Shown piece after piece: positions 51,661-62,333 of a DNA stretch of 64,000 bases. The position numbers and the translations under genes were made by a program. The notes beneath the pieces are model-generated. The model saw nothing but the letters and a program-made list of their open reading frames with translations, was not told where the DNA came from and did not search any database. Each line of letters opens with the position of its first letter. Position 1 is the first letter of the stretch. Origin of the DNA: Lampris incognitus (Eukaryota; Chordata; Actinopteri; Lampriformes; Lampridae); assembly GCF_029633865.1 (NCBI RefSeq), contig NC_079221.1, positions 97,001 to 161,000 of the forward strand, written 5' to 3'.

Positions 51661-52330
51661 TTTTTCTAAAAATGAAAAGAGAAAAGAAAAGAAAAAGTCC
51701 CTGCCTACTAGCTACAAAACAAAAACAGAGCCTTGAGAACCCATGCTGATCTACTAATTCCCTAGAGATCGCATCCCCCATTTCTAGTATAACCTGGCAA
51801 ATAACCATATAGAAACCCTCTAACAAACCCCAACCAGGGCGAACAGTGGTCTTGTTAAGATTATATTAAATCCAAAAAGTATTTATATACCTAAGAACTA
51901 TATATCAACACCCATATTAAAAAAAAAATTAAAAAATTAAAAAAAAAGAAAAATATATCTACACCCATATAACAGCAGTTATAATACAGTTCCTTTGTAG
52001 GTAAGTGACACTGACCTGGGTGTCGCCCTAGCAGTCGTCACCAAAGCACTGTTACGGGTCTCATAATAATTAGCATCCATACACATACATGCACACACAC
52101 GATAATAAAACAGAAAAATAGCTTTTTTAAATGGGCAGCAGGTATGAGACACTTATTAAATGAAAAATGTAACATTATCTGTGAGTCTCAAATTACAAAA
52201 GTTAAAGTAAATAGATAAAGTTAAACCATAACATTACCCTGTTGTCTTGGTGTCTTAGCTAGTTACTTCTGCTAGCTGTTGGCACTTGGCAGCTAATATC
52301 AATTAGCCGCCAATACCAGTTAGCCACAAA
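51661..52330 (-). other. LINE region upstream of ORF2, no clear ORF
   Basis: About 670 bp with A/T-rich runs (51,920-51,955) and a CA-rich stretch (52,080-52,100). No frame longer than a few tens of codons and no ORF1-like motif. It may be the inter-ORF spacer plus decayed ORF1. It ends exactly at the TA that starts the Tc1 element. Confidence 0.55.
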
Positions 52331-52332
52331 TA

Positions 52333-52360
52333 CACTGCTCAAAAAAATAAAGGGAACACC
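52333..52360 (-). repeat. Tc1 terminal inverted repeat (3' end)
   Basis: The terminal repeat of about 28 bp, beginning CACTGCTC and ending AAGGGAACACC. This is the transposase recognition end. Only this one of the pair is present. Confidence 0.85.
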
Positions 52361-52586
52361 TAAAAACATAATATGGACCTCGATGAATGAAATATTTCAG
52401 CTGAAAATCTTTATTTGACAGAGGAATGTGTTTAGAGCAAAATAACCTAAGAATGATCAATGGAAATCAAAATCATTAGCCCATTAAGGTCTGGATTCAG
52501 AATCATACTCAAAATCAAAGTGGAAAATGAGAACATAGGCTGATCCAACTTCTGTGGAAATTCTTCAAGACGATTCAAAATGAGGC

Positions 52587-53495
52587 TCAGTAGTGTGTGT
52601 GGCCTCCACGTGCCTGTATGCTCTCTCTACAACGTCTGGGCATGCTCCTGATGAGACGACGGATGGTCTCCTGGGGGATCTCCTCCCAGACCTGGATCAG
52701 GGCATCGGTCAACTCCTGGACAGTCTGTGGTGCGACATCGTGTTGGCGGATGGTACGAGACATGATGTCCCAGAGGTGCTCGATTGGATTCAGGTCTGGG
52801 GAACGTGCAGGCCAGTCCATAGCATCAATGCCCTCGACATACAGGAACTGCTGACACACTCTGGCCACATGAGGGCGAGCATTGTCATGCATGAGCAGGA
52901 ACCCAGGGCCCACTGCACCAGCATATGGTCTGACAATGGGTCTAAGGATCTCATCCTGGTACCTAATGGCAGTCATGGTACCTCTGGCTAGCACGTAGAG
53001 GTCTGTGCGGCCCTCCAAGGATATGCCTCCCCAGACCTTCACTGACCCACCGCCAAACCGGTCATGCTGGAGGATGTTGCAGGCAGCAGAACGTTCTCCA
53101 CAGCGTCTCCAGACTCTCTCACGTCTGTCACATGTGTTCAGTGTGAACCTGCTCTCATCTGTGAAGAGCACAGGGCGCCAATAGCGAATCTGCCAACCAA
53201 GATGTTCTCTGGCAAAGGTCAATCGGGCTGCACGGTGTTGGGCTGTGAGCACAGGCCCCAATTGTGGACGTCGGGCCCTCATACCATCCTCATGCATTCT
53301 GTTTCTCACTGTTTGAGCAGAAACCTGCACATTAGTGGCCTGTTGAAGGTCGTTTTGTAGGGCTCCGGCAGTGCTCCTCCTGTTCCTCCTTGCACAAAGG
53401 ACCAGATAGCGGTCCTGCTGCGGGGTTGTTGTCCTCCTGCGGCCCCCTCCACGGCTCCTGGTGTACTGGCCTGTCTCCTGGTACCTCCTCCAGAG
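52587..53495 (-). pseudogene. Tc1-like transposase, N-terminally truncated
   Basis: The reading frame is open from about 53,495 ([11 protein letters not shown]) to the stop at 52,587; the first internal ATG is at 53,330, giving 247 residues from there. The second helix-turn-helix region is present ([19 protein letters not shown]). The full DD34E catalytic core is visible: D in LFTDESRF, D in LMHDNARPH and, 34 residues on, E in [12 protein letters not shown]. The first DNA-binding helix-turn-helix and the initiator are missing; upstream the frame meets a TAA at about 53,504. The protein family cuts and pastes the element at TA sites. Truncation makes it a pseudogene despite the intact core. 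Confidence 0.9.
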
Positions 53496-53732
53496 CCCGA
53501 GGCTTTAGCGGCCTGGTCACTGCTGGATTTGTTTTTGCCCATCGCGTCTTCTAGATGATCGATATGCAAGTACAGGGTTGTGAGTCCGGTGTGCTAGCGC
53601 TTAAGTGTCGTGTGTGTTAAACCTAATTTATCTGTGTTTGATCTGAAAAGTTAAAATATTAATGAAAAGTTCGCCCTGATCAGGAGCTCAATCTAAAGAC
53701 GTCCTCACATGTTACTGCTCACCAGCACCCCC
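53496..53732 (-). other. Possible 5' leader and ORF1 start of the LINE
   Basis: About 240 bp between the truncated Tc1 and the resumption of satellite at 53,733. On the minus strand it has a leader of about 190 bp and then an ATG at 53,542 opening [16 protein letters not shown], a lysine/serine-rich start of the sort found in LINE ORF1 proteins, before running into Tc1 sequence. Position suggests it is the 5' end of the same LINE. An unrelated fragment is possible. Confidence 0.45.
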
Positions 53733-54949
53733 GGCAATGGTATTTCTGATGGAAAGTAGAGAGCTTTCTCAGAGTAAAAGCTTTGCATAAAATTAACGGA
53801 CAGCGCTTTCTACAGGTTTCGCTTGAGGTAGGATTTGGGTAAGGGTTTTATCTGCTCAGCCACACAATCCCAAAGAAAACACCACAGTAACAGAGACCAA
53901 CTCTTCATAGTAGCCAAACTAACCACAACAAAGTCGTTTCTGATGGAAAGTACCGAGCTTCTCGGAGTGATAGTTCCGGATGAAATTAACAGACGACTCT
54001 TTCTACATGTTTCACGTAAGAGTAAGGGTTTTATCTGCTCAGCCAGATAATCCCAAAGAAATACCACAGCAACAGACAGTCTTGGTGGTAGCCAAGCCAA
54101 CGGCATTTCTGATGGAGTAGCAAGATTCTCGCAGCGATAGTTTTGGCTGAAATAAACGGATGGCTCTTTCTACATGTTTCGGTTGGTTTAGTCTAAGTGT
54201 TTTACCTGCTCAGGCAGACAATCCCACACAAAATAGCACAGCAACAGAGACTAACACTTCACGGTAGCCAAGCTAAACAGCAATGAAAATTCTTAAATAA
54301 AGTACCGACTTTCTCGTACTCGAAATTTTGGATCAAACTAACTGACTTTCTTCATGTTTTGGTTGAGGTAGGGTTTGGTCAAGGGTTTTATCTACTCAAG
54401 AAAACAATCTCACAACAACAGAGACTAACCCTTCGCAGTAGCAAAGCTCACCACGGCAATGGCATTTCTGATGTAAAGTACCCAGCTTCTCAGAGTGACA
54501 GTTTTGGATCTTATTGACGTATGCTCTTTCTACAACGTTTCGTTTTGGTTAGCGTAAGTGTTTTACCTGCTCAGGCAGACAATCCCACAGCAACAGAGAC
54601 TAACTTCGTCGTAAGCCAAGCTAACCACAGCAATGGCACTGCTCTTCTCAAGTACTGACTTTCTGAGTGACAGTTTCGGAAAAAAATTTCACGGAGGCTG
54701 TTTCTACATGTTTCACTTAGAGTAAGGGTTTTATCAGCTCAGGCAAACAATCGCACAGAGAATACCACAGCAACAGAGACTAACTCTTCGTAGTAGCCAA
54801 GCTAACTACGGCAATGGCATTTCTGATGAAAAGTACCAAACTTCTCGGAGTAAAAGTTTTGGATAAAATTAATGGACGGCTAATTCTACATGTTCCGCTT
54901 AGTTGTAAGGGTTTTATCTGTTCAGGCGGACAATCCCGCAGAAATACAA
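53733..54949 (+). repeat. Diverged monomer tract (about 7 copies)
   Basis: Direct monomers that repeat 44.39-45.77 kb in order and type (AGTAGAGAGC variant first). The register restarts about one monomer earlier than where the left side of the LINE stopped. Confidence 0.9.
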
Positions 54950-56010
54950 CAGCAACAGAGACTGTCTGCCTAAAACAGATAAAACCCTTATACTAAACCT
55001 AACAAAAAGATGTAGTAAGAGCCAGCCGCTAATTATATCCGAACCACAAGCTCCGAAACACTCCGTATCTTTCACCAGAAATACCATTGCCGTGGTTAGC
55101 TTGGCTCCTGCTAAGAATTAATCCCACAAATAATACCATAGCAACAGAGACTGTCTTGGAGGTTGCCAAGCTAACAATAGCATTTCTGATGGAAAGTACA
55201 GAGCTTCTCGGTATGCAAGATTTGGATAAAATTAACAGATGGCTCTTTCAACACGTTTGGGTTGGGTTAGGGTTTGTATTAGGTTAAAGGTTTTATCTGC
55301 TCAGGCAGCAAATCCCACAGTAAACCCCACAGCAAGAGACCAACTCTTCGCGGTAGCCAAGCCAACCACGGCAACGGCATTTCAGATTGAAAATACTCGG
55401 TTAACTTTATGGTTAGGGTTGAATGCCAGAGCCAACACATGTCAACTGAGCACCACCGCCAATGCCCAAGTGCTGGACTAGAAATACCCCCAGAATTAGG
55501 GTTAGGGATATGGATAGAGTTTGATTGGTTAAGTCTAAGGGCAATTTGGGTGTTTATTCATTACAACTGATCTCCCATCGTTTTATATCTTGATTACTTT
55601 ATCCCGTTTTAAACTTGAAAAGTTGTTGGTGGGGTTTGGAACAATACAAGTGTTTTTTGTTTGTTGTTTTTTTTAATTGAACTTTTCTGTAATTGCAATT
55701 TAATGTTTTAAGAGTTAAGACTAAGGTTTAGCGTTAGATCAAATTGATGAATTTCTGCACTTTTTTTTCCTTTTTACCACTCAGAACATGCCCCCTCTCT
55801 TGATGCTCCCATGAAAGGAACATTGAACGTCATCTAAAGCACAGAGCTTGTGATTAAACCATTTCTCTGTACCCGCTTAGCGCTCAGGAAGAAGCACGCC
55901 AGCTCAACATCGTGGGTGGCGGGACTCACTTTAGAAAAACATTTCTCACGATAAAACTAAAAAACTTATCCCCGAAAGTAGGATTAGGTTTGGCTAAACG
56001 TAACGGATGG
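54950..56010 (+). repeat. D-block 4
   Basis: Reversed cassette at 54950-55253. U from about 55,411, with TTAGGGTTAGGG near 55,497. The extension ends near 56,010. Nearly the same as D-block 3. Confidence 0.87.
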
Positions 56011-59000
56011 CTCTACATCTTTCGGTTAGGGCAAGGCTTTCATCTGCTCTGGCACACAATCCTACAGAGAAAACCACATCAAGACACCAACTCGTCGCAG
56101 TAGCCAAGCTAACCACAGCAATGGTATTTCTGATGGAAAGTACTGAGCTTTTCAGAGTAAAAGTTTTGCATAAAATTAACGGAGAGCTTTCTACATGTTT
56201 CACTTGAGATAAGGTTTGGGTTAGGGCTTATCTGCTCAGTCAGACAATCCCACAAAAAAATAACACAACAGAGAATAACTTAGCAGTAGCCAAGCTATCC
56301 ATGACAAAGTCATTTCTGATGGAAAATACTGAGCTTTTCCAACTGAAATGTTTGGATAAAATTAACAGATTGCTCTTTCTACATTTTTCCGTTAGGGATG
56401 AGTTAGGCTAAGAGTGTTGTCTGCTCAGGCAAACAATACCACATCAACAGGGACTACCTCTTCGCAGTAGCATTTCTGAACATGGAGTGATAGTTTCAGA
56501 TAAAATTAACGGATTGCTCTTTCTAGATGTTTCGGTTGAGATAGGGTTAGGCTTTTACCTGCTAAGGCAGAAAATCTTAGAGAATACCAATGCAACAGAG
56601 AATAACTTCGATAGACAAGCTAACCACGGTAATGGCATTTCAGATGGAATGTACCGAGCTGCTCGGAATAAAATCTTTGGATAAAATTAAGGATTGGGTC
56701 GTTACACATCTTTTGGTTAGAGTAGAGTTACGCTAAGGGTTTCATCTGCTCAGGCAGACAATCCCACAAAAAAATACCACGGCAACAGAGACTAACTCTT
56801 CATAGTAGCCAAACTAACCACAGCAAAGTCATTTCTGATGGAAAGTACCGAGCTTCTCGGAGTGATAGTTCCGGATGAAATTAACAGATGACTCTTTCTA
56901 CATGTTTCACTTAAGAGTAAGGGTTTTATCTGCTCAGCCAGATAATCCCATAGAAATACCACAGCAACAGACAGTCTTGATGGTAGCCAAGCCAACCACA
57001 GCAATGGCATTTCTGATGGAGAGCAGCGAGCTTGTCGCAGCGATAGTTTTGGGTAAAATAAACGGATGGTTCTCTCTACATGTTTCGGTTGGGTTAGGGT
57101 AAGTGTTTTATCTGCTCAGACAGACAATCCCACAGCGACAGAGACTACCACTTCGCGGTAGCCAAGCTAAACACAGAAATGACAATTTTGAAATAAAGTA
57201 CCGACTTTCTCGTAGACACAATTTTGGATCAAATTAACTGATGACTTTCTTCATGTTTTGGTTGAGGTAGGGTTTGCGTAAGGGTTTTATCTGCTCAGGC
57301 AAACAATCTCACAGCAACAGAGACTAACTCTTCACAATAGCAAAGCTCACCATGGCAATGGCATTTCTGATGGAAAGTACTAGGCTTCTCGGAGTGACAG
57401 TTTTGGATCTTATTTAAATATGCTCTTACAACAATGTCTCGATTTGGTTAGCGTAAGGGTTTTACCTGCTCAGGCAGACAATCCCACAGCAACAGAGGCT
57501 AACTTCGCCGTAGCCAAGCAAAACAGCAATGGCACTGCTCTTCTCAAGTACCGAGCTTCTGGGTGATAGTTTCAGGAAAAAATTCACGGAGGCTGTTTCT
57601 ACATTTTTCAGTTAGGGTAAGGGTTTTATCAGCTCAGGTAGACAATCGCACGAAGAATACAACAGCAACAGAGAATAACTCTTCGCAGTAGCCAAGCTAA
57701 CCACGGCAAGGGCATTTCTGATGGAAAGTACCAAGCTTCTCGGAGTGAAAGTTTTGGATAAAATTACTGGACGGCTCTTTCTACATGTGTCACTTATGGT
57801 AAGGGTTTTATCAGCTCAGGCAGACAATCGCACAGAGGATACCACAGCAACAGAGACGAGCTCTTCGTGATAGCCAAGCTAACCACAGCAATGGCATTTC
57901 TGATGGAAAGTACCAAGCTTATCGGAGTGAAAGTTTTGGATAACATTAATGGACGGCTTTTCTACATATATCGTTTAGTGTAAGGGTTTTGTCAGCTCAG
58001 GCAGTCAATCGCACAGAGAATACCACAGCAACAGAGACTAACTTCGTAGTAGCCAAGCTAACTACGGCAATGGCATTACTGATGGAAAGTACCAAGCTTC
58101 TCCGAGTGAAAGTTTTAGATAACATTAATGGACGGCTCTTTCTACATGTTTCACTTATGGTAGGGGTTTTACCTGTTCAGTCGGACAATCCTGCAGAAAT
58201 ACAACAGCAGCAGACTCTGTCGTAGCCAAGCTAACCACGGCAATGCCATTTCTGATGGAAAGTACCAAACCTCTCAGAGTATACGTTTTAGATAAAATTA
58301 ATGGACGACTCTTTCTACATTTTTCGCTTAGTTGTAAGGGTTTTATCAGCTCAGCCAAACAATCACACAGAGAATACCACAGCAACAAAGTCCAACTCTT
58401 CGCAGTAGCCAAGCTGACCACGGCAATGGCATTTCTGAAGGAAAGTACCAAGTTTCTTGGAGTAAGTTTTGGATAAAATTAATCGACGGCTCTGTCTACA
58501 TGTTTCGCTTAATTGTAAGGGTTTTACCTGTTCAGTCAGACAATCGCACAGAGAATACCACAGCAACAGAGACCAACTCTTCGCAGTAGTCAAGCTAACC
58601 ACCGCAATGGCATTTCTGATGGAAAGTACCAAGCTTCTCGGAGTGAAAGTTTTGGTTAACATTAATGGACGCCTCTTTCTACATGTTTCACTTATGGTAA
58701 GGGTTTTACCTGTTCAGTCGGACAATCCTGCAGAAATACAACAGCAGCAGACTCTGTCGTAGCCAAGCTAACCACGGCAATGCCATTTCTGATGGAAAGT
58801 ACCAAACCTCTCAGAGTATACGTTTTAGATAAAATTAATGGACGACTCTTTCTACATTTTTCGCTTAGTTGTAAGGGTTTTATCAGCTCAGCCAAACAAT
58901 CACACAGAGAATACCACAGCAACAAAGTCCAACTCTTCGCAGTAGCCAAGCTGACCACGGCAATGGCATTTCTGAAGGAAAGTACCAAGTTTCTTGGAGT

Positions 59001-59461
59001 AAGTTTTGGATAAAATTAATCGACGGCTCTGTCTACATGTTTCGCTTAATTGTAAGGGTTTTATCAGCTCAAGCAGTCAATCGCACAGAAAATACCACAG
59101 CAACAGAGAAAAACTCTTTGTAGTAGCCAAACTAACTACGGCAATGGCATTCCTGATGGAAAGTACCAAGCTTCTCGGAGTGAAAGTTTTGGAAAACATT
59201 AATGGACAGCTCTTCTTACATGTTTCGCTTAGATGTAAGGGTTTTACCTGTTCAGTCAGACAATCGCACAGAGAATACCACAGCAACAGAGACTAACTCT
59301 TCGCAGTAGTCAAGCTAACCACCGCAATGGCATTTCTGATGGAAAGTACCAAGCTTCTCGGAGTGAAAGTTTTGGTTAACATTAATGGACGCCTCTTTCT
59401 ACATGTTTCACTTATGGTAAGGGTTTTATCTGTTCAGGCGGACAATCCCGCAGAAATACAA
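56011..59461 (+). repeat. Diverged monomer tract (about 19 copies)
   Basis: Direct monomers. The first 820 bp repeat 46.83-47.65 kb and here run on without the LINE. From about 57.6 kb the monomers are closer to the homogenised type again. A three-monomer block is duplicated near 58.18 kb. Confidence 0.9.
58180..59057 (+). repeat. 537-bp (three-monomer) tandem duplication
   Basis: Sequence from about 58,180 to 58,520 reappears at 58,717 to 59,057, offset 537 bp, with rare words such as CAGCAGCAGACTCTGTCG, CAAACCTCTCAGAGTATACG and GAAAGTACCAAGTTTCTTGG. I saw no difference between the two copies. Confidence 0.88.
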
Positions 59462-60520
59462 CAGCAACAGAGACTGTCTGCCTAAGCAGATAAAACCCTT
59501 ATACTAAACCTAACCCAATCCTTACAAAAAGATGTACAAAGAGCCAGCCGCTAATTATATCCGAACCACAAGCTCCGAAACACTCAGTATCTTCCACCAG
59601 AAATACCATTGCCGTGGTTAGCTTGGCTCCTGCTAAGAATAAATCCCACAAATAATACCATAGCAACAGAGACTGTCTTGGAGGTTGCCAAGCTAACAAT
59701 AGCATTTCTGATGGGAAGTACAGAGCTTCTCGGTATGCAAAATTTGGATAAAATTAACAGACGGCTCTTTCAACACGTTTGGGTTAGGGTTTGTATTAGG
59801 GTAGAGGTTTTACCTGCTCAGGCAGCAAATCCCACAGAAAACCCCACAGCAAGAGACCAACTCTTCGCGGTAGCCAAGCTAACCACGGCTCCGGCATTTC
59901 ACACTGAACATACTAGGTTAACTTTATGGTTAGGGTTGAATGCCAGAGCCAACACATGGCAACTGAGCACCTCCGCCAATGCCCAAGTGCTGGACTAGAA
60001 ATACCCCCAGAATTAGGGTTAAGGATATGGATAGAGTTTGATTGGTTAAGTCTGGGGGCAATTTGGGTGTTTATTCGTTACAACTGATCTCCCATCGTCT
60101 TATATCTTGATTACTTTATCCCGTTTTAATCTTGAAAAGTTGTTGGTGGGGTTTGGAACAATACAAGTGTTTTTTGTTTGTTTGTTTTTTTTCAAATTGA
60201 ACTTTTCTGCAATTGCAATTTAATGTTTTAAGAGTTAAGACTAAGGTTTAGATCAAATGGATGAATTTCTGCACTTTTTTTTCCTTTTTACACTCAGAAC
60301 ATGCTTCTTCCTCTTGATGCTCCCATAAAAGGAACATTGAACGTCATCTAAAGCACAGAGCTTGTGATTAAACAACTTCTCTGTACCCGCTTAGCGCTCA
60401 GGAAGAAGCACCCCAGCTCATCATCGTGGATGGCGGGACTCGCTTTAGAAAAAAATTTCACGATAAAAACTAAAGAACTTATCCCCGAAAGTAGGATTAG
60501 GTTTGGCTAAACGTAACGGA
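59462..60520 (+). repeat. D-block 5
   Basis: Reversed cassette at 59462-59775. U from about 59,930, where the telomere-like pair reads TTAGGGTTAAGG. The extension ends near 60,520. The right-most complex block of the array. Confidence 0.87.
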
Positions 60521-61828
60521 TGGCTCTACATCTTTCGGTTGGATTGGGACAAGGGTTTCATCTGCTCTGGCACACAATCCTACAGGGAATACCACAGCAA
60601 GACACCAACTCGTCGCAGTAGCCAAGCTAACCACGGCAATGGTATTTCTGATGGAAAGTACTGAGCTTTTCAGAGTACAAGTTTTGCATAAAATGAACGG
60701 AGAGTTTCACTTGAGGTAAGGTTTGGGTTAGGACTTATCTGCTCAGTCACACAATCCCACAAAAAAATACAACAGAGAATAACTCTTAGCAGTAGCCAAG
60801 CTATCCATGACAAAGTCATTTCTGATGGAAAGTACTGAGATTTTCCAACTGAAAGGTTTGGATAAAATTAAGATTGCTCTTTCTACATCTTTCGGTTAGG
60901 GATGAGTTAGGCTAAGAGTTTTGTCTGCTCAGGCAAACAATACAACAGACAATACCACATCAACAGGGACTACCTCTTCGCAGTAGCATTTCTGAACATG
61001 GAGTGATAGTTTCAGATAAAATTAACGGATTGCTCTTTCTAGATGTTTCGGTTGGGATAGGGTTAGGGTCTTACCTGCTAAGGGAGAAAATCCTACAGAG
61101 AATACCACTGCAACAGAGAATAACTTCGATAGACAAGCTAACCACAGTAATTGCATTTCAGATGGAATGTACCGAGCTGCTCGGAATAAAATCTTTGGAT
61201 AAAATTAAGGGTTGGGTCGTTCCACATCTTTTGGTTAGAGTAGAGTTACAGTAAGGGTTTTATCTGCTCAGGCAGACAATCCCACAGAAAATACCACGGC
61301 AACAGAGACTAACTCTTCATAGTAGCCAAACTAACCACAGCAAAGTCATTTCTGATGGAAAGTACCGAGCTTCTCGGGGTGATAGTTCCGGATGAAATTA
61401 ACAGCCAACTCTTTCTACATGTTTCACTTAAGAGTAAGGGTTTTATCTGCTCAGCCAGAGAATCCCATACAAATACCAAAGCAACAGGCAGTCTTGGTGG
61501 CAGCCTTAGCCGACCATGGCATTTCTGATGGAGTGTAGCGAGCTTGTCGCAGCGATAGTTTTGGGTAAAATAAACGGATGGTTCTTTCTAAATGTTTCGG
61601 TTGGGTTAGGGTAAGTGTTTTACCTGCTCAGGCAGACAATTCCACAGCGACAGACTACCTCTTCGCAGTAGCCAAGCTAAACACGGCAATGGCATTTCTG
61701 CAGGAAAGAACAGAGCTTCTCAGAATGAAAATTTTGGATGAAATTAACGGAGTGCTTTCTACATGTTTCGCTTAGGGCAAGGGTTTTATCCGTTTAGGCG
61801 GACAATCCCTCAGAAATCCCACAGCAAC
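60521..61828 (+). repeat. Diverged monomer tract, end of the array in this window (about 7 copies)
   Basis: Direct monomers. The last one is interrupted after CCCACAGCAAC by the LTR that starts at 61,829. No satellite is seen to the right, but the inserted elements reach the window edge, so the array may go on beyond them. Confidence 0.9.
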
Positions 61829-62141
61829 TGTTGAATGTTTTATTATAATATAATGTACGCCCTTACTTATTGTGTTCATAGTAATGGATATAACTCCTGT
61901 GCCCAGTAGAGGGCAATAATATTATTTGTCCACCAGAGGGCAATGTTTACACTAGGCAGTGCATCAGGATGTGAGGTCACTGCCACTTCTTCTGTTGGTA
62001 GCCTACCAGTTCCGGTAGACTTGTTGATTCAAGATCATGCGACAACATGGTCGCATGATGGAAAATAAATATGCCAAAGGCTAAAGATACTAATAGTGTC
62101 AAGTTGTATCAATCTCCACCGCTACGCCGATACATCTGACA
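61829..62141 (+). repeat. Ty1/copia 5' LTR (313 bp)
   Basis: Begins TGTTGAATG and ends CATCTGACA, directly before the primer-binding site. It has an AATAAA near 62,065 that could serve as the polyadenylation signal. Two CTCF-like words lie at 61,903-61,916 and 61,930-61,943. Confidence 0.82.
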
Positions 62142-62157
62142 GGTTATGGGCCCAGTC
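62142..62157 (+). other. Primer-binding site, initiator tRNA-Met anticodon-region type
   Basis: GGTTATGGGCCCAG directly follows the LTR. It is complementary to the anticodon stem-loop of initiator tRNA-Met (CTGGGCCCATAACC), not to the tRNA 3' end. This half-tRNA priming is known from Drosophila copia and its relatives. Confidence 0.85.
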
Positions 62158-62333
62158 ATGCCAGTTTAGAGCAAGGAAAGGTAACAGAAAAACGAACTTT
62201 TGTCTGTTAGCCAAGTGAAGCTACTAGCTAGGCTAAAAGGGCTTCTGAAGACGGCGCCGAGAGACTCCCGCTGAAAATGCAGTGAAAAGCGCGCAACGAG
62301 AGTTTCTACAAGCCGCAGTTCAACGTTTGGAGA

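Larger units (their letters stand above)
52331..53495 (-). mobile_element. Tc1-like DNA transposon, 5'-truncated
   Basis: The 3' end (left, on the plus strand) is intact: the target dinucleotide TA at 52,331-52,332 and a terminal repeat starting CACTGCTCAAAAAAATAAAG. The partner repeat expected on the right is absent. Similarity to this Tc1 type fades at about 53,495, just upstream of the coding words for [10 protein letters not shown]. The element has therefore lost its 5' terminal repeat and the start of its gene, and cannot move by itself. Confidence 0.88.
47651..53732 (-). mobile_element. L1-clade LINE, broken, with a Tc1 transposon inside
   Basis: An antisense non-LTR retrotransposon within the D-type satellite. 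Its 3' end is the T-rich run at 47,651-47,669 (poly-A on the element strand). ORF2 pieces lie between 47,904 and 51,660, followed by about 670 bp without a clear frame, a truncated Tc1 element, and about 240 bp that may be its own 5' leader. The satellite words on the two sides, GCAAAGTCATTTCT (47,637-47,650) and GCAATGGTATTTCT (53,734-53,747), agree at 11 of 14 positions. They could be a decayed target-site duplication or just two monomers. Total span about 6.1 kb, including about 1.2 kb of Tc1. Confidence 0.85.

Noticed and set aside
52593-52991. Plus-strand open frames over the Tc1 element and the LINE
   Set aside because: They are shadows of the antisense transposase and ORF2. None has a recognisable domain.
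1-61828. CENP-B box in the monomer or in U
   Set aside because: I looked for TTCGNNNNANNCGGG on the plus strand around every TTTCG and TTCGAG word; none fits. A full scan of both strands of all copies was not done.
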